Assembly (NCBI GenBank): GCA_963782045.1
Contig: CAWAIR010000037.1
Location: forward strand, 992,001-1,056,000
Direction: 5' to 3'
Length of the DNA: 64,000 nucleotides
Origin: CAVSRC01 sp963782045
GTDB lineage: Bacteria > Pseudomonadota > Alphaproteobacteria > Rhizobiales > Kaistiaceae
Each line of letters opens with the position of its first letter. Positions within the stretch are counted from its first letter, which is position 1. A program made the translations under genes and the position numbers. Positions 27,957-35,189 of the stretch are shown here, in pieces. Under the pieces are notes generated by a model. It saw only the letters and a list, made by a program, of their open reading frames with translations. It was not told where the DNA came from and ran no database searches.

Positions 27957-28555
27957 GCGGGCTGCGCCTCATCCGCGTCGTGCTGTGGGTGGCGATCATC
28001 GTGCTCGTCGGCACCGTCGGCTGGATCTACTACCTGAGCCAGAGCGGCGGCACGCCGAGCCTCGCCGTGTCGCAGATCGGCGGGCCCTTCACGCTCACCG
28101 ACCAGAATGGCAACACGGTCACCGAGGCGGCGCTCCAGGGCCACGCCTCGGCGCTCTACTTCGGCTACACCTACTGCCCGGACGTCTGCCCGACGACGCT
28201 GGCCGACCTCACCCAGTGGATGGGCGACCTCGGCACCCAGGCCGACAAGCTCAAGGTCTACTTCGTCACCGTCGACCCCGAGCGCGACACCCGGGACGTC
28301 ATGGCCTCCTACATGCAGGCCTTCGACCCGCGCTTCACCGCGCTCACCGGGACGCGGCCCGAGATCGACAAGGTCACCAAGGAGTACCGCATCTACACGC
28401 GCAAGGTGCCGGGCAAGGACGGCAACTACACGATGGACCACACCGCCACCGTGTTCCTGCTCAATGCCAAGGCCGAGCTGGTGTCGACCATCGACTACCA
28501 GGAGGCGACCGACAAGGCGCTGGCCAAGCTAAAGCGCGTGATCGGAGCATCGTGA
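27953..28555 (+). CDS. SCO-family copper/thiol assembly protein
   Basis: 200 residues: an N-terminal membrane anchor (VVLWVAIIVLVGTVGWIYYL) and a thioredoxin-fold domain. The copper or redox site is complete: CPDVC after YFGYTY near residue 74 and the distant His in MDHTATVFLL near residue 163. SCO proteins metallate or reduce the CuA centre of subunit II. The gene is translationally coupled to PCu(A)C. The target is presumably CtaC, encoded at 10169-11059. The oxidase operon itself has no SCO gene, so the two loci are complementary. Confidence 0.95.
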   Translation: MSGLRLIRVVLWVAIIVLVGTVGWIYYLSQSGGTPSLAVSQIGGPFTLTDQNGNTVTEAALQGHASALYFGYTYCPDVCPTTLADLTQWMGDLGTQADKLKVYFVTVDPERDTRDVMASYMQAFDPRFTALTGTRPEIDKVTKEYRIYTRKVPGKDGNYTMDHTATVFLLNAKAELVSTIDYQEATDKALAKLKRVIGAS

Positions 28556-28588
28556 CCAATGGGGGCGCCGGCGCTATGCTGGCGCCCC

Positions 28589-28726
28589 ATGAGCCTGACG
28601 TCGAAACTCGCCTTGTCGGTTGCCGGCCTCGCCACCGTGGCGCTTGGCGGATTCCTGTGGCTGCGCTTCGGCAATCTGGTCTATTTCGACGTGATCGCGG
28701 CCTCCTTCGCCGGCTGTTTCCTGTAG
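28589..28726 (+). CDS. 45-residue single-span membrane protein
   Basis: An ATG at 28589 opens a 45-codon frame ending in TAG just 10 bp before tlyA. The protein begins MSLTSKLALSVAGLATVALG, which with the following GFLWLRF forms one membrane segment, and ends NLVYFDVIAASFAGCFL. The Tyr-Phe-Asp and Ala-Gly-Cys tail recalls small proteins seen near SCO or tlyA genes in related genera, from memory only. It fits tightly between SCO (33 bp before) and tlyA, so it is probably translated with them. Function unknown. It is too short for usual ORF thresholds. Confidence 0.65.
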   Translation: MSLTSKLALSVAGLATVALGGFLWLRFGNLVYFDVIAASFAGCFL

Positions 28727-28736
28727 AACGCCCCTC

Positions 28737-29471
28737 ATGACCAAACGGCTCGATCTGGCGCTGGTGGAGCGCGGGCTGGTGACCACCCGGGCGCGGGCCC
28801 GCGATGCGATCCTGCGCGGCCACGTCACCGTCAACGGCAAGCTGGTGGCCCGCCCCGCGACAACCGTGGAGCCGGACGCGGCCATCGCCCTCGACGACCC
28901 GGCCAGCGGCTACGTCTCGCGCGGCAGCCTCAAGATGATCGCGGCGCTCGACCGCTTCGGCTATTCGCCAGCGGGCAGGATCGCACTCGACATCGGCGCC
29001 TCGACCGGCGGCTTCACCCAGGTGCTGCTCGAACGCGGCGCAACCCGCGTCTACGCCATCGACGTCGGCCACGGCCAGCTCGACCCGAAGCTCGCCGCCG
29101 ACAAGCGCGTCGTCAGCCGCGAGGGGGTCAACGCGCGCGATCTCACGCCCGCCGACATCGGCGAGCCGGCCGGCGCCATCGTCGCCGACGTCAGCTTCAT
29201 CTCGCTCCGCCTGGTGCTGCCGCCGGTGCTGGCGCTCGCCGACGAAGGCGCCTGGGGCATCTTCTTGGTCAAGCCGCAGTTCGAGGTCGGCCGCCAAGCG
29301 CTCGGCAAGGGCGGCATCGTCCGCGATCCGGGCCTGGCCGAACGGACGGCGGCGGACATCGCCGGCTGGCTCGAGCGCGACATGGCCTGGCGCGTCGATG
29401 GCGTCATCCTGTCGCCGATCGAAGGCGGCGACGGCAACCGCGAATTCCTGCTCGGCGCCTGCCGTGGCTGA
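28737..29471 (+). CDS. TlyA-family rRNA 2'-O-methyltransferase
   Basis: 244 residues. An S4 RNA-binding domain at the N-terminus (RLDLALVERGLVTTRARARDAI) leads into an FtsJ-like SAM domain with LDIGASTGGFTQVLLERGA (SAM-binding loop), DVGHGQLDPKL and VADVSFISLRLVLPP. TlyA methylates ribose of cytidines in 16S and/or 23S rRNA. The gene normally follows dxs directly in this group; here a copper cassette and a small ORF separate them. Its end overlaps the start of the next methyltransferase by 8 bp. Confidence 0.94.
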   Translation: MTKRLDLALVERGLVTTRARARDAILRGHVTVNGKLVARPATTVEPDAAIALDDPASGYVSRGSLKMIAALDRFGYSPAGRIALDIGASTGGFTQVLLERGATRVYAIDVGHGQLDPKLAADKRVVSREGVNARDLTPADIGEPAGAIVADVSFISLRLVLPPVLALADEGAWGIFLVKPQFEVGRQALGKGGIVRDPGLAERTAADIAGWLERDMAWRVDGVILSPIEGGDGNREFLLGACRG

Positions 29472-30702
29472 GACGGTCGAAATCGCCGAACTCGGCCATG
29501 CCGGCGACGGCATCGCCGAGATCGACGGCGAGCGCGTCTTCGTGCCGTTCACGCTGCCCGGCGAGACGGTGACGATCGAACGCGACGGGCCGCGCGCGCG
29601 CCTCATCGACATAGTCGCGCCGAACGCCGACCGGGTGCCGCCGCCCTGCCGGCATTTCGGCACCTGCGGCGGCTGCGCGCTGCAGCACATGGCGACGCCC
29701 GCCTACCGCGCCTGGAAGCGCGAGACCGTCCGGCGCTCCCTCCTGCTGCACGGCATCGAGGCGGAGGTCGCGCCGATCGTGGCGACGGCGCCGGGCGGGC
29801 GCCGGCGGGCGATCTTCTCCGCCGTGAATGCCAGCAAGGGCCTGATTCTCGGCTTCCACCGCCGCGCCGCCCGCGAGATCGTTGCGGTGGAAGAATGCCC
29901 GGTGCTCTCCGCCGACATCGTGGCGGCACTGCCGCTCATCCGCCGGATCGCCGAACGCGCCATCCGCAAGCGTCACCAGGCGCGCATCACCGTCACTGCC
30001 GGCAACGGCCTCGACATCGCCATCGCAGGCGGCGGCAAGCTCGACCGTTTGGCCCTGGAGGTGCTGGGGCGTTTTGCGCGCGAGGCGACGATCGCCCGGC
30101 TCACCGTGGACGGCGCGGAAGTCTTCATGAACCGGCGGCCGGAGATCGCCGCCGCCGGCGCAATGCTGCTGCCCGCGCCGGGCGGCTTCGTGCAGGCTGC
30201 TGCCGGCGCGGAAGCGGCGCTCGCCGAGGCGGTCGTCGCCCATGTCGGCGATGCGACGCCGGTCGCCGACCTGTTCTGCGGCCTCGGCACCTTCGCGCTC
30301 CGCCTCGCCCGCCGCGCCCCGGTGACTGCGGTCGAGGGCGACCAGGCGCTGCTCGAGGCGCTCAGCGCCGCGGTGCGCCACGGCAAGGCGCAGGCGGGGG
30401 GCCTCAAGCCGGTGACGACGCTGCGCCGCGACCTCTTCGCCAACCCGCTGGTGGCGAGCGAGCTCGACCGTTTCGGCGCCGTGGTCTTCGACCCGCCCGC
30501 CGCCGGCGCCAGGGCAGAGGCCGAGGCGATCGCTCAATCGCGCGTGCCAAAGGTGGCGGCGGTGTCGTGCAATCCGGCCACTTTCGGTCGCGACGCGCGC
30601 ATCCTCGTCGACGGCGGTTATCGCCTCACCCGCGTGCTGCCGGTCGACCAGTTCCTGTGGTCGGCCGAGATCGAGCTGGTGGCGACCTTCGAGAAGGGAT
30701 GA
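29464..30702 (+). CDS. RlmD/RumA-type rRNA (uracil-C5)-methyltransferase
   Basis: 412 residues from a GTG at 29464. A short TRAM-like N-terminus (HAGDGIAEIDGERVFVPFTLPGE) comes first. The four iron-sulfur cysteines are visible as CRHFGTCGGC and a later VEECPVL. The SAM site DLFCGLGTFALRLAR is near residue 275 and the catalytic Cys lies in AVSCNPATFGRD near residue 360. The fold is that of RlmD, which makes m5U1939 in 23S rRNA, but which uridine is modified here cannot be told. It is the last gene of the rightward run begun at the acyl-CoA dehydrogenase gene. Confidence 0.93.
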   Translation: MAETVEIAELGHAGDGIAEIDGERVFVPFTLPGETVTIERDGPRARLIDIVAPNADRVPPPCRHFGTCGGCALQHMATPAYRAWKRETVRRSLLLHGIEAEVAPIVATAPGGRRRAIFSAVNASKGLILGFHRRAAREIVAVEECPVLSADIVAALPLIRRIAERAIRKRHQARITVTAGNGLDIAIAGGGKLDRLALEVLGRFAREATIARLTVDGAEVFMNRRPEIAAAGAMLLPAPGGFVQAAAGAEAALAEAVVAHVGDATPVADLFCGLGTFALRLARRAPVTAVEGDQALLEALSAAVRHGKAQAGGLKPVTTLRRDLFANPLVASELDRFGAVVFDPPAAGARAEAEAIAQSRVPKVAAVSCNPATFGRDARILVDGGYRLTRVLPVDQFLWSAEIELVATFEKG

Positions 30703-31568
30703 CGTCCCGAAGTGCGGCGGCGTGCAGCGCTGCTGCGCAGATCCGGGGGTCCAGGCAACGTGTTGGTCCCGGTTCTGCAGCGCATCACTTCGTGCTGCGC
30801 TGGGCCCGGGACGCAATTCCTCATTCCCGCGAGCGGTTCGCACCGGGTCTTGCTCCTTCTGTTCTGCCCCCGCGACATGCGAGGGGATGGCGGGCGCCTG
30901 GCAGACGCTCGTGGGTAGTCCGAAGGGGCGTCGACCAGACGCCCGCCGCGGCGACTTTGGGCACCCGCACTCGCGCTCCACCGGGTGAACGGTGCGCTGC
31001 CCGGTTCATCGCCGGTCCGCTGCCTGGCCCCTCGCCCTCGCGGGCGAGGTTCTGAACCCACCCGGTTTACGGTGGGCAAAATGGCCACAGCCGGTCGTAA
31101 TGCCGGCGGGCGAGCTGAAGCGGGCACCTCCCGGTCCGCGCTGGTCCGATTCACCCAACGCGGAGCAGGCGCCGCTCCTCTCCCCGTGACGGTTCGGTCG
31201 CGACACGACCCCTCATGGGAGAAGATGCCGGCAGTGTCTCATGGATTCCTGGAGGGGGAATAAGTCGGGGGGCTATGCGCGGGGGACAGGCGGAGCGGCA
31301 CGGCAAATGCCGTGCCTTCACCCCCCCGCCCTCGCCCACAAGGGTGGAGGGAGAGTGCGGCGTTTATCGGACGTATCGCAACGCTTCGACAAGATGTCGC
31401 GCGGCAACGCGAGGATTGCGCGATCAAAAGCTCTTCGGCATTCGGCAGCAAAGGAACCTACCGGAGTCGAGAAAGGCTCGGAATGTGAGCACCGATGGCG
31501 ACCCCTCCCGGCCGACCGTTGTCGGCCGCCCTCGCTTGCAAGGGAGGGTGAAGAGCCATGCCCCCGCC
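30703..31568. other. 866-bp gene-free region with several palindromes
   Basis: No credible gene lies between the RlmD-type gene and the end of ribB; the open frames here are short, Arg/Pro-rich and without family features. The sequence is a patchwork of palindromes. A GCAGCGCA/TGCGCTG stem is near 30777-30803, a CCTCGCC...GGCGAGG stem is near 31031-31050, and a perfect 9-bp GGCACGGCA hairpin is at 31297-31316. Near 31530-31555 is a CCCTCGCTTGCAAGGGAGGG block of the type often found between genes in this order. No RFN (FMN riboswitch) pattern or known ncRNA was recognised on either strand. Confidence 0.6.
31297..31316. repeat. perfect 9-bp stem hairpin
   Basis: GGCACGGCA and its exact complement TGCCGTGCC are separated by two bases, so eight or nine base pairs with a tiny loop. 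It is followed rightward by a C-rich run (TTCACCCCCCCG), not a T run, so it is a weak candidate for a factor-independent terminator on either strand. It lies in the middle of the gene-free region downstream of ribB and may end the ribB transcript or be part of a larger intergenic repeat. Confidence 0.5.
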
Positions 31569-32669
31569 CTACTGGTCGATGATCTCGGTGGTCTCGATCT
31601 CGATGCCGAAACCGTCGAGGCCGACATAGTGGCGCTCGCGGCTGGCGATCAGGCGGATCGACTTGACGCCGAGATCGCGCAGGATCTGGGCGCCGAGGCC
31701 GACCTCGCGCCACTCCTCGTCGCGCTTGGCCGTCGAATTCGCCTGAGTGGCGGCATCGCGCGTGCGCCCGCCGGCGTTGGCAACGCCCACCGAGCCCTCG
31801 CGCAGATAGACGATGATGCCGCGGCCGCCGCGGGCAAGCTGGTGGACGACCCGATAGAGAACGCTGTCGGCGCCGAAAACGTCCTCGATCACCGATTCAC
31901 GGTGGAGGCGCACCGGCACGCTGCGGCCGTCGCCGATGTCGCCGAAGACCAGCGCCAGGTGCTGGGTGGCATCGTAGGAGAGATGATAGGCGTAGGCATG
32001 CGCCGGGCCGGCCTCGGTGGTGACGGGAAAATCGGCGACGCGCTCGACCAGCTTCTCGCTGCGCTGGCGCCAGGCGATGAGCTCGGCGACCGACACCAGC
32101 TTGAGTCCGTGCTCCTCGGCAAAGCTGACCACGTCGCCGCCGCGCTTGACGGTGCCGTCGTCGTTGACCAGCTCGGCGAGCACGCCGACCGGCTCGAGCC
32201 CCGCCAGCCGGCAGAGATCGACCGCCGCCTCGGTGTGGCCGGAGCGCATGAGCACGCCGCCGTCGCGGGCGATCAGCGGAAAGACATGGCCGGGGCGGAC
32301 GAAATCGGCGGCGCCGGCATTGGCGTTGGCAAGCGCGCGGATGGTGTTGCAGCGCTCCTCGGCCGAGATGCCGGTGGTCATGCCGTGGCGGAAATCGACC
32401 GAGACGGTGAAGGCGGTACCGAGCGGGGCGTCGTTGTCGGCGACCATCGGCTGCAACTGCAAGCGTCGCGCCGTCTCGCGCGGCATCGGCGCGCAGACGA
32501 TGCCGGTGGTGTAGCGGACGATGAAGCCGATCTTCTCGGGCGTGGCATGGACGGCGGCGACGATGAGATCGCCCTCGTTCTCGCGGTCGCTGTCGTCGGT
32601 GACGACGACGATCTCGCCGCGCTTGAAGGCTTCGATCGCCGCAGCGACCGGATCGGTTGAACTGGTCAT
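31569..32669 (-). CDS. ribB: 3,4-dihydroxy-2-butanone 4-phosphate synthase with degenerate RibA domain
   Basis: 366 residues from an ATG at 32669. Residues 1-205 form the RibB domain, with the acidic loop DDSDRENEGDLI that binds metal and ribulose 5-phosphate, and RSGHTEAAVDLCRLAG. It supplies the four-carbon unit of riboflavin. The C-terminal 160 residues resemble GTP cyclohydrolase II but the zinc cysteines are gone: the segment RLHRESVIEDVFGADSV replaces the usual CxxGD...CDCG. The fusion is therefore a RibBX-like protein with one active half, a form known in proteobacteria. Another RibA must exist outside the window. No FMN riboswitch is seen upstream. Confidence 0.92.
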   Translation of the reverse strand: MTSSTDPVAAAIEAFKRGEIVVVTDDSDRENEGDLIVAAVHATPEKIGFIVRYTTGIVCAPMPRETARRLQLQPMVADNDAPLGTAFTVSVDFRHGMTTGISAEERCNTIRALANANAGAADFVRPGHVFPLIARDGGVLMRSGHTEAAVDLCRLAGLEPVGVLAELVNDDGTVKRGGDVVSFAEEHGLKLVSVAELIAWRQRSEKLVERVADFPVTTEAGPAHAYAYHLSYDATQHLALVFGDIGDGRSVPVRLHRESVIEDVFGADSVLYRVVHQLARGGRGIIVYLREGSVGVANAGGRTRDAATQANSTAKRDEEWREVGLGAQILRDLGVKSIRLIASRERHYVGLDGFGIEIETTEIIDQ

Positions 32670-32688
32670 TTTTCCATACCCACGAGGT

Positions 32689-32777
32689 CGGCTGGCGCAG
32701 CCAGCCGGGTGGGGGGTATGCAGCCTCGACCCCTCCCCGCCGCTGCGCGGCAACCCTCCCCTTTCAGGGGAGAGAGA
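32689..32777. repeat. intergenic palindromes before ribB
   Basis: The 140 bp between aroC and ribB hold two hairpins. CGGCTGGC-GCA-GCCAGCCG is perfect at 32689-32707. CTCCCCTTTCAGGGGAG lies near 32757-32773 with a CCGCTGCGCGG block before it. The C-rich CTCCCCGCCGCTGCGCGGC type is common between genes in related genomes. The first hairpin would lie in the ribB leader if transcription starts upstream. A role in ending the aroC-proximal transcript or in ribB control is speculation. Confidence 0.5.
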
Positions 32778-32809
32778 ACCAAAACGAGACGTGCGAATCT
32801 CCGACAAGG

Positions 32810-33898
32810 CTAGCCGACCTGGCCACGGTGCCTGAGATAATGATCGGCGAGCACGATGGCCAGCATCGCCTCGCCGATGGGGACCGCGCGGATGCCGACG
32901 CAGGGATCGTGGCGGCCCTTGGTGGAGACGTCGACCTCCTCGCCGGCGCGGTTGACGGTGCGGCGCGGACTGAGGATCGACGAGGTCGGCTTGACGGCAA
33001 AGCGCACCGTCACCGGCTGGCCGGTGGAGATGCCGCCGAGGACGCCGCCGGCATTGTTGGACAGGAAGTGCGGCCGGTTGCCCTCGCCGATGCGCATCTC
33101 GTCGGCGTTCTCTTCGCCGGAGAGCGCCGCGGCGGCGAAACCGGCGCCGATCTCGACGCCCTTGACCGCGTTGATCGACATCATCGCCGAGGCGATGTCC
33201 TGATCGAGCTTGGCGTAGATCGGCGCGCCTAGGCCCGGCGGCACGCCATCGGCGACGACCTCGACGACGGCACCGACCGAGGAGCCGGCCTTGCGCACAC
33301 CGTCGAGATAATCAGCCCATAGCTCGGCGGTCTTGGCGTCCGGGGAGAAGAACGGGTTGCGCTCGACTTCGGCCCAGTCCCAGCGCGACCGGTCGATGGC
33401 GTGCGGGCCGACCTGTACCAGCGCGCCGCGCACGGTCAGGCCCGGCACGACCTTGCGGGCGATGGCGCCGGCGGCCACCCGGCTCGCCGTCTCGCGCGCC
33501 GAGGCACGGCCAGAGCCGCGCCAGTCGCGGATGCCGTATTTCTCCTGATAGGTGAAATCGGCGTGGCCGGGCCGGTAGGTCTCCTTGATGTCGCCGTAGT
33601 CCTTGGAGCGGGCGTCGACATTCTCGATGAAGAGCGAAATGGGCGTGCCGGTGGTGAGCAGTTGCCCGGACGTCTCGTCCGCGAAGACGCCGGAGAGGAT
33701 CTTCACCGTGTCCGGCTCGCGCCGCTGGGTGGTGAAGCGCGACTGCCCCGGCCGGCGCTTGTCCATGTAGGCCTGGATCTCGGCCTCGGAGACGGGAATG
33801 CGCGGCGGGCAGCCGTCGACCACGGCGCCGATCGCCGGCCCATGGCTCTCGCCCCAGGTGGTGACCCGGAAAAGATGGCCGAAGGTGTTGTACGACAT
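32810..33898 (-). CDS. aroC: chorismate synthase
   Basis: 362 residues, the standard size. It converts EPSP to chorismate using reduced FMN as cofactor. All three signature regions are present: GESHGPAIGAVVDGCPP at the N-terminus, the GRASARETASRVAAGAIARK region near residue 125 and the late RHDPCVGIRAVPIGEAM near 330. The ATG at 33898 gives the canonical start MSYNTFGHLFRV. It reads leftward toward ribB, and behind it, on the same strand, lies the toxin gene of the TA pair. Confidence 0.97.
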   Translation of the reverse strand: MSYNTFGHLFRVTTWGESHGPAIGAVVDGCPPRIPVSEAEIQAYMDKRRPGQSRFTTQRREPDTVKILSGVFADETSGQLLTTGTPISLFIENVDARSKDYGDIKETYRPGHADFTYQEKYGIRDWRGSGRASARETASRVAAGAIARKVVPGLTVRGALVQVGPHAIDRSRWDWAEVERNPFFSPDAKTAELWADYLDGVRKAGSSVGAVVEVVADGVPPGLGAPIYAKLDQDIASAMMSINAVKGVEIGAGFAAAALSGEENADEMRIGEGNRPHFLSNNAGGVLGGISTGQPVTVRFAVKPTSSILSPRRTVNRAGEEVDVSTKGRHDPCVGIRAVPIGEAMLAIVLADHYLRHRGQVG

Positions 33899-33937
33899 GG
33901 GGTTTGGCGCGTTTGAACGGGACCGGCGCGCATTCTT

Positions 33938-34252
33938 CTAGGCGGGGCGGCGGACAGCGTCAAACGGCCTATTTGCCGAAAACTCGCGGTGGGTGCCGAG
34001 GCGGACGAGACGCAGAACGTCGCGGCCGACCTTGGCGTAGATCAGGACGAGGTCGGACCTGACGTGACAATCGCGGAAATCGGTCCACGAGCCCGACAAG
34101 GCATGGTCCCGATGGCGCTCGGGAAGCGGAATGTCGTTGGCCAGGAGCACCAGGATCGGATCGAGCGCGTTGGCCAGATCGGCGTAGTGAGGATTGCGCG
34201 TCAGTTTCCGGCGGTCACGCTTGAATGCGGACGTCCACTCAATCGTCCGCAT
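33938..34252 (-). CDS. YafQ-family mRNA interferase toxin
   Basis: 104 residues of the RelE/YafQ superfamily. The YafQ active-site residues are in the expected places: HRDHALSGSWTDFRDCHVRSDLVLIY near residue 50-75 and RLGTHREF near residue 88, corresponding to the histidine/aspartate set of E. coli YafQ. The protein would cut mRNA in the ribosomal A site when freed from its antitoxin. Its start overlaps the antitoxin gene by 14 bp, antitoxin first, the classical order for co-expression. Chromosomal location among core genes suggests an acquired or long-resident module. Confidence 0.9.
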   Translation of the reverse strand: MRTIEWTSAFKRDRRKLTRNPHYADLANALDPILVLLANDIPLPERHRDHALSGSWTDFRDCHVRSDLVLIYAKVGRDVLRLVRLGTHREFSANRPFDAVRRPA

Positions 34253-34502
34253 CGAGTTGCATCATCAGCTCTTCCATGCTGCGGGCGCTGGGCAGGCCAC
34301 CCCGCCGCGCTTCTTCCATCGCGGCGATGGTCTCTTCGTTAGGCACATGCAACTCGAACGGCAGCGCCTGGTCGTCGGCGACCCGGATCATCAGCAGTCG
34401 GATCGCGTCGGAGACGGAAAGCCCCATCTTGTTGAGCGCCCTGGTGGCCTTGCGCTTCACCTTTTCGTCGATACGAGCGCGGACGACGGAATTTGCGGGC
34501 AT
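34239..34502 (-). CDS. RelB/DinJ-family antitoxin
   Basis: 87 residues from the ATG at 34502, preceded by AAGGAG eight bases upstream, which decides against the ATG at 34526. The N-terminal half is a ribbon-helix-helix DNA-binding domain (SVVRARIDEKVKRKATRALNKMGLSVSDAIRLL); the C-terminal half, ending MEELMMQLDADD, should bind YafQ. The complex probably represses its own promoter, and an 8-bp direct repeat lies just upstream at 34531-34549. Confidence 0.9.
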   Translation of the reverse strand: MPANSVVRARIDEKVKRKATRALNKMGLSVSDAIRLLMIRVADDQALPFELHVPNEETIAAMEEARRGGLPSARSMEELMMQLDADD

Positions 34503-34530
34503 GGCGGCATCTCCTTGTCCGCCCAATGTA

Positions 34531-34549
34531 GCTACAATGGGGCTACAAT
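34531..34549 (-). promoter_or_regulatory. probable operator of the DinJ/YafQ pair
   Basis: On the minus strand the stretch reads ATTGTAGCCCCATTGTAGC: two copies of ATTGTAGC spaced 11 bp start to start, so on the same face of the helix. It ends about 29 bp before the antitoxin ATG. Tandem or inverted short repeats at this place are the usual binding sites of ribbon-helix-helix antitoxins, and the local AT content is higher than around it, as for a promoter. Binding is inferred only. Confidence 0.5.
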
Positions 34550-34561
34550 CAAGATGCCAAC

Positions 34562-35149
34562 CTACAGCCAGCGGCCCTGGCCGTCATGCCAGAAGAAGAC
34601 GCGGCCGTGGGGAAAATCCTCGATCACCGTCTTCAGCGGATCGAGGTGGAGCAGGTGGGCGCGCAGAACCCGGCCGACGCCGCCGTGGGAGACCACGAAG
34701 GTCGGCCGCTCGACCGTCTCCAGCCAGCCGACGACGCGCCGCGACAGCATCTCATAACTCTCGCCGCCCGGCGGCTGGAACAGCCACTTGTCGGCCAGCC
34801 GATGGGCGACCCAGCCGGGATGGGCGCGCTCGATGTCGCGGTAGGTGTAGCCTTCCCAGTCGCCGAAGGTGAGCTCCTTCAGCCGGTCGTCGATGCGGTA
34901 GAGGGTGGGGTCGAGGCCCATGGCGGTGCGCGCGATCTCCATCGTCTCGCGCGCCCGCACGAGAGGGCTGGCGACGAAATCGAAGCCCGCCGCCTCGGGG
35001 ATCTTGTCGCGCACGGTCTCGCCGTTGTGCCGCGCCTGCCCGCGTCCCTTGGCGTTGATGGGGACGTCGCGCTGACCCTGGAGACGTCCCTCGACGTTCC
35101 AATCGGTTTCACCGTGGCGGAGGAAGACAAGCGTGGGGGTTGTGGACAT
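34562..35149 (-). CDS. histidine phosphatase-family protein
   Basis: 195 residues. The catalytic RHG triad is in LVFLRHGETDWN near residue 12, a second Arg in SPLVRARETM near 63 and the second His in TFVVSHGGVGRV near 151. The family holds phosphoglycerate mutases and broad phosphatases; GpmB-like phosphatase activity is the safest description. The start ATG at 35149 leaves a short leader before the first beta strand, as usual. It lies between fabI and the TA pair, all leftward. Confidence 0.92.
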   Translation of the reverse strand: MSTTPTLVFLRHGETDWNVEGRLQGQRDVPINAKGRGQARHNGETVRDKIPEAAGFDFVASPLVRARETMEIARTAMGLDPTLYRIDDRLKELTFGDWEGYTYRDIERAHPGWVAHRLADKWLFQPPGGESYEMLSRRVVGWLETVERPTFVVSHGGVGRVLRAHLLHLDPLKTVIEDFPHGRVFFWHDGQGRWL

Positions 35150-35189
35150 TCGGGGAATGGCGACCGCCGACGGAGACGGTGCGGTGGTC

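Noticed and set aside
30703..31568. RNase P RNA, cobalamin riboswitch or other known RNA in the gap
   Set aside because: A stretch reading GGAGCAAGACC on the minus strand first suggested RNase P RNA, but the other conserved core parts are missing.
31215..32660. 481-codon rightward frame across the gap and ribB
   Set aside because: Most of it is antisense to ribB; the part in the gap has no recognisable features or ribosome site.
32670..32809. FMN riboswitch ahead of ribB
   Set aside because: None of the conserved RFN segments could be found; only ordinary intergenic hairpins are present.
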